From an uncultured Eubacteriales bacterium (GTDB taxonomy: Bacteria; Bacillota; Clostridia; Oscillospirales; Oscillospiraceae), in NCBI GenBank assembly GCA_900549885.1, contig URQA01000015.1, positions 1 to 29,264 on the forward strand: a stretch of 29,264 bases of DNA. The letters run 5' to 3'. A model generated the notes under the pieces. It saw only the letters and a list, made by a program, of their open reading frames with translations. It was not told the DNA's origin and did no database searches. The translations under genes and the position numbers were made by a program. Shown here piece by piece: positions 15,394 to 23,465 of the stretch. How positions within the stretch are numbered: position 1 is the first letter of the stretch; the number at the start of each line of letters is the position of its first letter.

Positions 15394-16415
15394 TGAAACG
15401 ATACCGTGACCGAAAGACCGACCAGCTGGGCGACGCCCTCTCCCAGCAGCTCAAGCAGCAGCTGGACCGTCCCCCCCTTACCGAGGAGGAACTGTTCTCC
15501 TTCGCCCAGTTCAACGCCGCCGAGGCGGAACGGGGCGGTTACTCTAACTATTCCTACTGGATGGCCACTATCCGAGCCTTTTTCCACAACAAAGTGGCGG
15601 TGTTTTTCCTCATTGTCATGGTGGCTCTGCTGGTGTTTACTTTTATCCAGCCCCTCCTGCCCGGACAGATGGACCCCCTCACCATCCACTACGACGACAA
15701 TGGCCGTGTGCTGCAAAACCTCAAGCCCGGCGAGCAGGGCTATATCTTCGGCACCAATAAGCTGGGCCAAGATGTTTGGTCCCGTATCTGGTCCGGCACC
15801 CGCACCTCCCTGTTCATCGGTTTCACCGTAGCCTGCGTGGAGGCGGTGGTGGGCATCCTCATGGGAGTGCTGTGGGGCTATGTGAGAAAGCTGGACTTCT
15901 TTTTCACCGAGCTGTACAATGTGCTGGACAACATTCCGCAGACCCTGCTGCTCATTCTGATTTCCTACATTCTTATGCCTGGGGTGGACACCATTATCTT
16001 CGCCTTGTGCCTCACCGGTTGGCTGGGTATGGCCCGTTTTATCCGCAACCAGATTATCATTATCCGGGACCGGGACTATAACCTGGCCTCTCGCTGCCTG
16101 GGCACCCCCACCCGGCGAATTATCTTTAAGAACCTTCTGCCCTACCTAGTAAGCGTTATCACCATGCGCATGGCCCTGGCCATCCCCTCCGCCATCGGCA
16201 ACGAGGTGTTCGTCACCTATATCAGCATCGGCCTTCCGGTGGACATTCCCTCCCTGGGTAACCTGATCGACACTGGCCGGCAGCTGATGACCGTCCCCGC
16301 CCTGCGCTATCAGCTGTACTTCCCGGTGCTGGTGCTGGCCCTTATCACCATTTCCTTCTACGTCATCGGCAACGCCTTTGCCGACGCCGCTGATCCGAAA
16401 AACCACGTCAATTAA
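15393..16415 (+). CDS. dppC: Peptide ABC transporter permease, DppC type
   Basis: Second permease, 340 residues. A 60-residue hydrophilic N-terminus precedes the family motif YWMATIRAFFHNKVAVFFL (first helix). The periplasmic loop has the DppC hallmark IFGTNKLGQDVWSRIWSGTR, and the EAA-type loop DYNLASRCLGTPTRRIIFKN is present. The long acidic/glutamine-rich N-terminal tail (residues 1-50) is larger than in E. coli DppC. It pairs with the upstream permease. Confidence 0.93.
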   Translation: MKRYRDRKTDQLGDALSQQLKQQLDRPPLTEEELFSFAQFNAAEAERGGYSNYSYWMATIRAFFHNKVAVFFLIVMVALLVFTFIQPLLPGQMDPLTIHYDDNGRVLQNLKPGEQGYIFGTNKLGQDVWSRIWSGTRTSLFIGFTVACVEAVVGILMGVLWGYVRKLDFFFTELYNVLDNIPQTLLLILISYILMPGVDTIIFALCLTGWLGMARFIRNQIIIIRDRDYNLASRCLGTPTRRIIFKNLLPYLVSVITMRMALAIPSAIGNEVFVTYISIGLPVDIPSLGNLIDTGRQLMTVPALRYQLYFPVLVLALITISFYVIGNAFADAADPKNHVN

Positions 16416-16423
16416 GGAGGTCT

Positions 16424-17473
16424 ATGATGGAGAACCATATCATTCTCTCCGTCCAGGACCTGGACGTAAAATTCACCCTCCGGGGGCAGACCCTCCACGC
16501 CATCCGGGGCGTATCTCTGGACGTGTATGAGGGAGAAAGCCTGGCCATCGTGGGAGAGTCCGGCTCAGGTAAATCCGTGTTCGTCAAAACCTTTATGGGT
16601 CTGCTGGATGGCAACGGCTCTATCCACGGCGGTTCCATCCTGTATCATGGTCAAGACCTGACGCAGTGCCGCACCGACAAGGACTGGCTGAAAATCCGGG
16701 GCCGGGAGATCGCTATGGTCCTCCAGGACCCCATGACCTCCCTCAATCCCCTCAAGACCATCGGGGCACAGATTCAGGAGGCGGTGGAGCTCCATCAGGG
16801 CTTGAAGGGGAACGCCGCCAAACAGGCCGTACTGGAAGTGCTCTCCGACGTGGGCATCGACGACCCCCAGCGCCGCTATAAGCAGTATCCCCATGAGTTC
16901 TCCGGCGGTATGCGCCAGCGGGTAGTCATCGCCATCGCCGTGGCCTGCCGGCCCAAAATCCTCATCTGTGACGAGCCGACTACCGCCCTGGATGTGACCA
17001 TCCAGGCGCAGATCCTGGAGCTCATCAAGCAGATGCAGGCAAAATACCGTCTAACCACCATTTACATCACCCACGACCTGGGGGTGGTGGCCAATGTGGC
17101 CGACCGCATTGCCGTCATGTACGCCGGGGACATCGTGGAGGTGGGCACCTGCGACGAGGTGTTTTACGACCCCAAGCACCCCTATACCTGGGCCTTGCTG
17201 TCCTCTCTGCCCCAACTGGGGGTCAAGGGAGAGCCATTGTACTCCATCCAAGGCACTCCCCCCAACCTGTTCTACGAGGTGAAGGGAGACGCTTTCGCCC
17301 CCCGTAACCCCCAGGCGCTGAAGATCGACTTTGTGGAGCGGCCGCCCTTCTTCCAGGTGTCCCCCACCCACAAGGCCAGGACTTGGCTGCTGGACCCCAG
17401 GGCTCCCAAGGTGGAGCCTCCTGAGCATATCCGCGCCCTGCGGGAGAAGGGAGTGAACCGTATTGGCGGCTGA
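16424..17473 (+). CDS. dppD: Peptide ABC transporter ATPase, DppD type
   Basis: Cytoplasmic ATPase subunit, 349 residues. Walker A GESGSGKS (about 44-51), Q-loop LQDPMTSLNP, ABC signature FSGGMRQRV (about 158-166), Walker B ILICDEPTTALD and switch His in YITHDLGVV are all present, and the C-terminus has the oligopeptide-transporter extension (HPYTWALLSSLPQ). The expected CxxRCP-type cluster cysteines near the end are replaced (GDAFAPRNPQAL). ATG 16424 is only three bases past AAGGAGG; the next codon, ATG 16427, has the better spacing of six. Its 3' end overlaps the next ATPase gene. Confidence 0.94.
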   Translation: MMENHIILSVQDLDVKFTLRGQTLHAIRGVSLDVYEGESLAIVGESGSGKSVFVKTFMGLLDGNGSIHGGSILYHGQDLTQCRTDKDWLKIRGREIAMVLQDPMTSLNPLKTIGAQIQEAVELHQGLKGNAAKQAVLEVLSDVGIDDPQRRYKQYPHEFSGGMRQRVVIAIAVACRPKILICDEPTTALDVTIQAQILELIKQMQAKYRLTTIYITHDLGVVANVADRIAVMYAGDIVEVGTCDEVFYDPKHPYTWALLSSLPQLGVKGEPLYSIQGTPPNLFYEVKGDAFAPRNPQALKIDFVERPPFFQVSPTHKARTWLLDPRAPKVEPPEHIRALREKGVNRIGG

Positions 17474-18398
17474 ACGTGAAAAACTGCTGGATGTCCAGGA
17501 CCTCACCGTCCGATTCGGTTCCAAACGACGGCCCTTTACCGCGGTGGACAGGGTATCCTTTCACATCTTCAAGGGGGAGACTTTCGGCCTGGTGGGGGAG
17601 TCTGGCTCAGGCAAGACTACCATCGGCCGGGCCATCATCCGCATCCACCCTGCCGCCGGGGGCAAAGTGGTCTTTGACGGCCGCCAAATCAACGGCCGCA
17701 TCCCCCGGGAGCTGGACCGGGAGGTGACTCGGCGGATCCAGATGATCTTCCAGGACCCCATGGCCTCCCTCAATGAGCGGGCCAAGGTGGACTACATCGT
17801 GTCCGAGGGCCTGTACTCCAATGGCTTCCACCTGTCCAAGGCGGAACGGGATGAACGGGTAGCCCAGGCCCTCAACGACGTGGGGCTGCTGCCGGAGTTC
17901 GCCAGCCGCTTCCCCCATGAGTTCTCCGGCGGACAGCGCCAGCGCATCGGCATCGCCCGGGCCCTCATCATGGAGCCCGACTTTATCATCGCCGACGAGC
18001 CTATCTCCGCTCTGGACGTGTCCATCCGCGCCCAGGTGCTCAACCTGCTGTCTGAGCTTCAGAAGGCCCGGGGCCTGACTTATCTGTTCATCGCCCACGA
18101 CCTGTCGGTGGTCCGGTTTATCTGTGACCGCATCGCCGTCATCCACAAGGGGCAGATTGTGGAGCTGGCGGAGAGCGAGGAGCTTTTTGCCCACCCCTTC
18201 CACCCCTACACGCAAGCCCTGCTGTCCGCCATTCCTCAACCCGACCCCATCGCTGAGCGGCAGAAAAAATTGCTGGTATATGACCCGTCCTGTCATCATT
18301 ACTCCCAGGACAACCAGCCCGGCTGGCACGAGATCCGGCCCAACCACTTCATTCAGGCCAGCCAGGAAGAGCTGGAGCAATACCAAAAACAGCTGTGA
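17463..18398 (+). CDS. dppF: Peptide ABC transporter ATPase, DppF type
   Basis: Second ATPase, 311 residues, which heterodimerises with the DppD subunit. Walker A GESGSGKT (45-52), Q-loop FQDPMASLNERAKV, signature FSGGQRQRIGIARAL, Walker B FIIADEPISALD and switch His in FIAHDLSVV are complete. The start is TTG 17463, inside the last codons of dppD, nine bases after AAGGGAG. A spacer with one large hairpin follows before the carboxypeptidase gene. Confidence 0.93.
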   Translation: MAAEREKLLDVQDLTVRFGSKRRPFTAVDRVSFHIFKGETFGLVGESGSGKTTIGRAIIRIHPAAGGKVVFDGRQINGRIPRELDREVTRRIQMIFQDPMASLNERAKVDYIVSEGLYSNGFHLSKAERDERVAQALNDVGLLPEFASRFPHEFSGGQRQRIGIARALIMEPDFIIADEPISALDVSIRAQVLNLLSELQKARGLTYLFIAHDLSVVRFICDRIAVIHKGQIVELAESEELFAHPFHPYTQALLSAIPQPDPIAERQKKLLVYDPSCHHYSQDNQPGWHEIRPNHFIQASQEELEQYQKQL

Positions 18399-18405
18399 GC
18401 GTTCC

Positions 18406-18444
18406 GGGGCCGTTCCAAAAAGGCTCGCCTTTTGGGGCGGCCCC
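18406..18444 (+). repeat. Large stem-loop between dppF and LD-carboxypeptidase
   Basis: GGGGCCG (18406-18412) pairs with CGGCCCC (18438-18444); inside it CCAAAA pairs with TTTTGG and GG with CC around a CTCG loop, giving a nearly continuous stem of about 17 bp. There is no U-tract after it. It is likely a processing or stability element separating transporter and peptidase cistrons. Confidence 0.6.
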
Positions 18445-18476
18445 TGTGCATACGTTCCGAAAAGGAGACCACTCCC

Positions 18477-19394
18477 ATGACTATCCCTGCTCCTCTTTTT
18501 CCCGGCGCCCGGGTGGCGCTGGTGGCTCCCGCCTCCGCCGTGCCAGTGGAAAAGCTGCCGCCCGCCCTGGACTTTGTCCGCTCCCTGGGGCTGGAACCCG
18601 TACCTTACCCTTCCTGCTTTTTCGCCAACCGGGACGGTTACTTGGCCGCCAGCGACTGCCAGCGGGCGGAGGACATCAACCGTTCCTTTGCCGACCCGTC
18701 CATCCATGGGGTGTGGTGTATTCGGGGCGGCTACGGATCCCACCGCATCCTGCCCCTGCTGGATGGGGATTCCATCCGCCGCAGCCCCAAGTGGTTCGGC
18801 GGCTATTCCGACGTCACCGCCCTGCACACCTTTCTGAACCAGCGCTGCGGGATAGAATCCTATCACTGCACCATGCCCTCCACCGAGCCGGACGCAGACG
18901 AATTTACCCTGGTCTGGCTGAAACGCGCCCTGTTCGGCTCCCTCTCCGGCCCGCTGGAACATCCGCCGGGACAGCTCCTCACCGCCCTGGTCCCCGGCAT
19001 GGCCCGGGGCGCGCTGTGCGGAGGGAACCTGTCCCTGCTGGCCGCTTCCCTGGGCACCCCCTGGGAGATCGACACCCGGGGCAAGGTCCTGTTTCTGGAG
19101 GATATCGGGGAAAAGACTTACCGGGTAGACGCCATGCTCACCCAGCTGCGCAACGCAGGCAAATTTGACCAGTGCGCGGGAGTCATCCTGGGAGCTTGGA
19201 CCGACTGCGTCCCCGAGTATCCGGAAAAGACCCTGGAGCTGCCTGAGATCTTCGCCCAGCTCATCGCTCCGGCGGGTAAGCCTACCCTGATGGGCTTTGC
19301 CTGCGGCCATGTGCTGCCTACCCTCGCCCTTCCCCTGGGGCGGATGTGCACCCTGGACGCCTCCGCCGGCGCTCTCCGCCTGGACGGGTGCTGA
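18477..19394 (+). CDS. ykfA: LD-carboxypeptidase (S66 family)
   Basis: Cytoplasmic serine peptidase that removes the terminal D-Ala from murein tetrapeptide so the tripeptide can be recycled. The 305-residue protein carries the S66 triad: Ser88 in CIRGGYGSHR, Glu208 in LFLEDIGEKTYRVDAML, and His278 in GFACGHVLPTLALPLG. FGGYSDVTAL (107-116) is also family-typical. I chose ATG 18477, with AAAGGAG 18461-18467 upstream; the open frame back to 18432 crosses the spacer. Its place beside the epimerase and endopeptidase supports a recycling role over resistance functions (MccF) known in the same family. Confidence 0.92.
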   Translation: MTIPAPLFPGARVALVAPASAVPVEKLPPALDFVRSLGLEPVPYPSCFFANRDGYLAASDCQRAEDINRSFADPSIHGVWCIRGGYGSHRILPLLDGDSIRRSPKWFGGYSDVTALHTFLNQRCGIESYHCTMPSTEPDADEFTLVWLKRALFGSLSGPLEHPPGQLLTALVPGMARGALCGGNLSLLAASLGTPWEIDTRGKVLFLEDIGEKTYRVDAMLTQLRNAGKFDQCAGVILGAWTDCVPEYPEKTLELPEIFAQLIAPAGKPTLMGFACGHVLPTLALPLGRMCTLDASAGALRLDGC

Positions 19395-19422
19395 TCTCAC
19401 TCAATACGATCTGGAGGGATCC

Positions 19423-20247
19423 ATGATGAAAGCCATTGTCAACACCGCCATCTGCCCTCTGTACGCCGGACCGGGTCAGGAAACCGGCATTGTGGACGAG
19501 GCCTTGTACGGCATGGTGGTGGATATTTTGGAAGAACCTGCCCCCGGCTGGTACCGGGTGCGCACGCCCTACCGCTATGAGGGCACCTCCTCCGCCGCCC
19601 ATCTTCTGGTGGGGGACGAGGGGGCGGCGGCTTGGGCCGCCCTGCCCAAGCAGGTGGTGCGAAACAAAAACTTCTGCGACGTGCTCTCCCAGCCCAAGGT
19701 CCAGGGCTGGCACCTAGCCACCCTCACCCGGGGCTGCGTGGTCTCTCCGGTAGGACAGGCGGAGGACGGCTGGCAGAAGGTGCTGCTGGCCGATGAGCGG
19801 ACGGGCTTTGTCCAGGCCAGCATTTTGGAGGAGCATTTCACCGCCCCCTGTCGCGCCGATGAGGCCGGCCTGCGCGCCGCCCTGGTGGATGCAGCCATGC
19901 TGTACGCCGGCACCCACTACCGCTGGGGGGGCAAGTCTCCCATGGGCATCGACTGCTCCGGCCTGGTATCCATGGCCTACCTGCTGTGCGGCATCTCCAT
20001 CTACCGGGACGCCAGGATCGTGGAGGGATTCCCCATCCGCGAGATCGACCGGGGGGACATGAAGCCCGGTGATCTGCTATTTTTCCCCGGCCATGTAGCC
20101 ATGTATCTGGGGGATGGGCGCTACTGCCACTCCACCGGCCGGGCGGGGGATGACGGCTTCACCGTCAACAGCCTGGACCCCGCCGCCCCGGATTACCGTG
20201 CGGACCTGGCGGAGAAGATCACCGCCGTGGGAAGTTATTTTTCATAA
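19423..20247 (+). CDS. ykfC: NlpC/P60 gamma-D-glutamyl-L-diamino acid endopeptidase (YkfC type)
   Basis: Cysteine peptidase expected to cut L-Ala-gamma-D-Glu-diaminopimelate between D-Glu and the diamino acid, yielding the L-Ala-D-Glu used by the epimerase. The 274-residue protein has two SH3-like domains (about 5-62 and 78-138) and a C-terminal NlpC/P60 domain with Cys178 in GIDCSGLV, His224 in PGHVAMYLG and His236 in YCHSTG. There is no signal peptide, so it acts in the cytoplasm like B. subtilis YkfC. ATG 19423 or the adjacent ATG 19426 follows GGAGGG (19413-19418); the second has better spacing. Last gene of the operon. Confidence 0.92.
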   Translation: MMKAIVNTAICPLYAGPGQETGIVDEALYGMVVDILEEPAPGWYRVRTPYRYEGTSSAAHLLVGDEGAAAWAALPKQVVRNKNFCDVLSQPKVQGWHLATLTRGCVVSPVGQAEDGWQKVLLADERTGFVQASILEEHFTAPCRADEAGLRAALVDAAMLYAGTHYRWGGKSPMGIDCSGLVSMAYLLCGISIYRDARIVEGFPIREIDRGDMKPGDLLFFPGHVAMYLGDGRYCHSTGRAGDDGFTVNSLDPAAPDYRADLAEKITAVGSYFS

Positions 20248-20248
20248 G

Positions 20249-20285
20249 AAAATCCCCTGTCCCAGTGATGGGACAGGGGATTTTT
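20249..20285. terminator. Bidirectional intrinsic terminator
   Basis: A 16-bp perfect stem (AAAATCCCCTGTCCCA at 20249-20264 with its complement at 20269-20284), loop GTGA, and T runs on both strands. It ends the rightward muropeptide operon and the leftward anti-sigma gene, which stops at 20294. Confidence 0.95.
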
Positions 20286-20293
20286 GCGTCCGT

Positions 20294-21259
20294 TCAATTC
20301 TGATAGGTCCCAGGGTCATAGGCGGGAGTGTCCGCGCCACCCTTATCGTTCGGCTCACCCGATTCCCCGCCGGAGTCAATGACCTGCGCCCCATCGGATG
20401 ACAGGGCAGACAGATCGAATCCCTCCACGATGGCCCAGCGGGCAAAACGGGCGCACATCTCCTCTACCTGCTCCCCGTCTGTGCCGTAGATCGTGAGCTT
20501 GCAGCCCATGCCGTTGGCCATGAGAGACAGCTCCCGACTCTCCTTCAGCTCTCGGCCGTCCTCCTTCACCGCGTAACCGGGACTTCTCAGGGCCGTGATC
20601 TCCACCCCCTGGAAGGTGGTCGTCTTATAACTCGCATCGGGATAGACTACGCAGCTGGGCACCGCGCTTCCTTCCATCAGTTCCACGAAAAACATCACGC
20701 TCTCGCCCTCGGCGTACAAGGAGGCCGCGCAGGGAGAGGAATCCTCCTCCCGGAGCCAGACTGTTCCGCTCCACGCCAGCTCATCGTCCCACAGGAGGTG
20801 GGCTGTCATGTCCGCCCCGTCCAGCAAGGCGGACACATCCGACCGTCCCGCTGTCCGGCTCAATGAACCCGGCGGAGCCAGGGAGTAGTCCGCCATCGTC
20901 ATGTCCTTCGCATCGTTGTAGACGATGGCAGGCAGCATAAAATAGCTGACCACCTCCCCCTCGGTCACCTCGTAGCCGCCATTGGTCTGGAGCTGCTGGC
21001 TGGGCAACTGCGCCGGATCGGTGACCGGGGCGATGTCAGGCTCCTCCTCCGCGATCTCCGCCGCCGGCCCGGCGTCCGCAGCCCCTAGGCGGCTCAGCCC
21101 CAAAGCCCCCGCCCCCACCACCAGCACCAGGGCGGCGGCCAGGGCGCCGTATTTTTTCCAGGGTGCCGGCCCTTTGGCCGGGGTCAAATGGCTCAATCTC
21201 TCGTGCAGCTCTGGGGAGACCTCCACGCCATCCATATACTTTTTGTAATTTCTCATCAT
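20294..21259 (-). CDS. Putative membrane anti-sigma factor
   Basis: A 321-residue protein with a short cytoplasmic head (1-36), one membrane helix (about 37-58, GALAAALVLVVGAGALGLSRLG) and an acidic extracytoplasmic part ending in a Gly/Ser/Asp-rich tail. Coupled to the sigma factor gene by a four-base ATGA overlap, and ATG ATG follows an AAAGGAG site. This is the usual arrangement for an anti-sigma partner, but I recognise no named domain, and its extracytoplasmic part is unlike that of the first pair in this window. The function is inferred from position and topology. Confidence 0.72.
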   Translation of the reverse strand: MMRNYKKYMDGVEVSPELHERLSHLTPAKGPAPWKKYGALAAALVLVVGAGALGLSRLGAADAGPAAEIAEEEPDIAPVTDPAQLPSQQLQTNGGYEVTEGEVVSYFMLPAIVYNDAKDMTMADYSLAPPGSLSRTAGRSDVSALLDGADMTAHLLWDDELAWSGTVWLREEDSSPCAASLYAEGESVMFFVELMEGSAVPSCVVYPDASYKTTTFQGVEITALRSPGYAVKEDGRELKESRELSLMANGMGCKLTIYGTDGEQVEEMCARFARWAIVEGFDLSALSSDGAQVIDSGGESGEPNDKGGADTPAYDPGTYQN

Positions 21260-21723
21260 TTTTCTCCTTTTAGTTGCTCCTTCAGCGCCTGTCTGGCCCG
21301 GCTGAGGTGGCTGCGCACCGTCCCGGGCCGCTGGCCCAAAATGGCGGCAATCTCGTCGGTGGTATATCCCTCGTAATAATGGAGGTGGACTGCCGCCCGC
21401 TGTTTAGGCGGCAGTGCCAACACCGCCTCCAGCACCTCCCGGCTGTCCCCGTCCGGGGCGGGGTACACATCCAACAGCTCCACCCAGGGGTGCCGCCGCC
21501 GTGCCCGCAGGCGGCTCTTGCAGCCGTTGGCGGTGACCTTCAGCAGCCACGCCCGCTCATGGCCGGCATCACGGAAGGCCGGGCGTTTTTCCAGGTAGCG
21601 CACAAAGGCATCCTGCACCGCATCCTCCGCCTCCGGGACGTCTCCCAGAATGGCCAGGGCCGTGCGGAACAGGGTGTTTTCATATCGCGTCACAAGCTCT
21701 TCCAACCGGTTGGAGTGATCCAC
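21256..21723 (-). CDS. ECF-type RNA polymerase sigma factor (second)
   Basis: About 155 residues. Region 2 has LFRTALAILGDVPEAEDAVQDAFVRYL and AWLLKVTANGCKSRLR; region 4 has LPPKQRAAVHLHYYEGYTTDEIAAILGQRPGTVRSHLSRAR, a standard ECF helix-turn-helix. I prefer GTG 21723, seven bases after AAGGGGG. An in-frame ATG at 21741 has no ribosome site and would lie only five bases from the -10 of the candidate ECF promoter. It differs clearly from the sigma factor at 2319-2777, so the two are not recent copies. Confidence 0.9.
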   Translation of the reverse strand: MDHSNRLEELVTRYENTLFRTALAILGDVPEAEDAVQDAFVRYLEKRPAFRDAGHERAWLLKVTANGCKSRLRARRRHPWVELLDVYPAPDGDSREVLEAVLALPPKQRAAVHLHYYEGYTTDEIAAILGQRPGTVRSHLSRARQALKEQLKGEK

Positions 21724-21745
21724 TGTCCCGCCCCCTTTCATCTGT

Positions 21746-21774
21746 TACACGCCCCAGAGGGCAGGATGGTTGCA
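21746..21774 (-). promoter_or_regulatory. Candidate autoregulated ECF promoter
   Basis: On the minus strand TGCAAC, 17 bases, CGTGTA. This resembles the ECF pattern TGAAAC-N16/17-CGTA/CGTC with one mismatch in the -35. It would start transcription near 21739, leaving a short leader that contains the AAAGGGGG ribosome site for the GTG start. ECF genes commonly drive themselves, but a single site is weak evidence. Confidence 0.3.
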
Positions 21775-21914
21775 GCAAAGAGAAAAATTTTCCCTGTTAC
21801 TCTATCATGTTCCGCCCGCCCGCGCAACCGTCTGCATGTTTCATCGTCCTACGGAGCATATTTTCCGTGTTCCGGCGCAAACTGTCTTTAACTACGCGAA
21901 TGGGAGGGAGCGCC

Positions 21915-22649
21915 ATGGCCGGACGGACAGGACGAACACGTTGGGCGGCCGCTGCCGTCTTGGCCGTTTTGGGGCTGTGCGCCCTGCTGCGGGGGAGTAC
22001 CCCCCGGCAGGGACAGGCGACCGCCGCCCTGGCCTCAGAGAATCCAAAGCTCATCGCCCTGACCTTTGACGACGGCCCCCGCCGCTCCACCACCACCAAG
22101 CTGTTGGACGGCCTGGCCCAGCGGGGCATAAAGGCCACCTTCTTCCTGATCGGCCTCAATCTGGACGGCAACGAGGACCTGGTGCTGCGCATGGATCGGG
22201 AGGGGCATCAGATCGGCCTTCACTCCTACAACCATAAGCTGCTCACCGGGTTGAGCACCGCCGACTTCTATACCGAAGTAGGCGCTCTCCGGGAAAAACT
22301 GACCGACCTCCTGGGCCACAATGACTTCGTTCTCCGCCCGCCCTACGGCAAGACAGATGCCGGCGTCCGGAAGCTGGCCGGAGCGCCAATCATCCTGTGG
22401 TCCATCGACCCGGAGGATTGGTCGGATACGGACACCGCCCGCCAGACAGCCCACATCGTCAGTCAGGCGCAGGACGGGGACATCATCCTACTCCACGACA
22501 TCTATCCCTCCAGTGTGGAGACCGCCCTGCAGGTGGTAGATGCCCTGCTGGACGAGGGGTTTTACTTCGTCACCGTGGATGAGCTGTTTGCCGCCAAGGG
22601 CATCATCCTTGAGGATGGCCAGCGCTATACCTGTGCCAAGGGCGGGTAA
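21915..22649 (+). CDS. NodB-domain polysaccharide deacetylase (PdaA/PdaB-like)
   Basis: Membrane-anchored or secreted deacetylase of N-acetylated sugars in cell wall or spore cortex. From ATG 21915 (GGGAGGGAG just upstream) it has 244 residues: a basic start, a hydrophobic anchor (about 10-26) and a complete NodB domain. Motif 1 is TFDDGP with Asp52/Asp53; motif 2 is the metal pair His103/His107 in HSYNH; motif 3 is RPPYG (141-145); motif 4 is DPEDW (165-169); motif 5 is LLHDI with His194. All catalytic residues are present. The frame is open back to 21807 but lacks a ribosome site there. A sporulation role is plausible, not shown. It ends at a terminator shared with the convergent cluster. 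Confidence 0.92.
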   Translation: MAGRTGRTRWAAAAVLAVLGLCALLRGSTPRQGQATAALASENPKLIALTFDDGPRRSTTTKLLDGLAQRGIKATFFLIGLNLDGNEDLVLRMDREGHQIGLHSYNHKLLTGLSTADFYTEVGALREKLTDLLGHNDFVLRPPYGKTDAGVRKLAGAPIILWSIDPEDWSDTDTARQTAHIVSQAQDGDIILLHDIYPSSVETALQVVDALLDEGFYFVTVDELFAAKGIILEDGQRYTCAKGG

Positions 22650-22683
22650 AGCCCTCTGTTGGGAGAGGCTGTCCCTGGACAAA

Positions 22684-22714
22684 AAGGCCCGCCGGGCAGC
22701 TCCCGGCGGGCCTT
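22684..22714. terminator. Bidirectional terminator between deacetylase and NTF2-like cluster
   Basis: A 13-bp perfect stem (AAGGCCCGCCGGG with its complement), loop CAGCT, TTT on the plus side and TTTTT on the minus side. It lies 5 bases past the stop of the last leftward NTF2-like gene and about 35 past the deacetylase stop. Confidence 0.92.
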
Positions 22715-22718
22715 TCGC

Positions 22719-23465
22719 TCACTTCTTGAGGAAGGGGGTATAGGTGTTGTCGTTGTCCAGGGTCTCGTAGGGCTCGGGCCAGGGCACGGTGTCCTGGGGG
22801 GCCTTGAGCACCGAGTAGGGCATGTGCAGAGGGCCGGGATCGCTCACCGGAGGGGGATCGCCCAGGGTGGGGGGCATGGTCTCGGGGGGATTGGGATCGG
22901 TGATCCGGGCGTACTCGTCATGGGCCCAGTTGCCCACGTCCAGCTTGCCGGGGATGTCGGGGCACACGTGCTCGTGGAGGTACTTCCACTCCCCGTCCTC
23001 GCACACGAAGTCGGAGCCGTAGCGCTCCCACAGCACGTTGCAGTACTTCTCCCCTTCAGGAGTCAGGCGGGAGTGGATCACGCCGGGGGTGATGAAGGAT
23101 CCCCGGGCGCTCTTGCCGTCGGCGGCCACCTCGATGACGTCGGTGACCAGAGTATGGACAGATGCCTCCATCAGAGGACGGGGGTCCTTGCCACCCACCT
23201 CGGGATACTTGCGGAACATCTCCAGCCAGTTCTCCATGGCCATCTGGTCATACTGGGTGACGGAGCCGTACCAAATCTGGTCCTTGCCCCGCATCCGGCC
23301 GAAGGCGTGGGCCCAGGAGCTGTCGTCGTTCATGGCCCAGATGTTGGCCCACTCGCCGGTGGCGTCCGCCCGGCCGTGGTAGTAGGTGTGCCGGGCCTTG
23401 ACGTTCTCCACCTCCTGGCTGGCGGCGGCGTTGACGATGCGCTGATGCAGAGACAGCTGGCTCAT
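22719..23465 (-). CDS. NTF2/SnoaL-like protein, copy S1 (last in operon)
   Basis: A 248-residue soluble protein with an N-terminal NTF2/SnoaL-like fold. It aligns by eye with the three genes upstream: ARHTYYHGRAD (25-34), VIEVAADGKSARGSF (110-124), SDFVCEDGEWKYLH (151-164) and a C-terminal PEPYET block. It is the most divergent copy: the usual GDGQTAKGLW is DGKSARGSF, and the tail is rich in Pro. Tyr28-Tyr29-His30 in the first helix, where family enzymes often have pocket residues, matches the first copy (S4). The start overlaps the previous stop by four bases (ATGA), so it is coupled. Family enzymes include dehydratases, isomerases and cyclases; the reaction here is unknown. Confidence 0.8.
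   Translation of the reverse strand: MSQLSLHQRIVNAAASQEVENVKARHTYYHGRADATGEWANIWAMNDDSSWAHAFGRMRGKDQIWYGSVTQYDQMAMENWLEMFRKYPEVGGKDPRPLMEASVHTLVTDVIEVAADGKSARGSFITPGVIHSRLTPEGEKYCNVLWERYGSDFVCEDGEWKYLHEHVCPDIPGKLDVGNWAHDEYARITDPNPPETMPPTLGDPPPVSDPGPLHMPYSVLKAPQDTVPWPEPYETLDNDNTYTPFLKK

Noticed and set aside
17607..19400. 597-codon minus-strand frame across the second ATPase and carboxypeptidase genes
   Set aside because: It spans two well-supported genes and their spacer and has Gln/Gly/Val composition of an antisense shadow.
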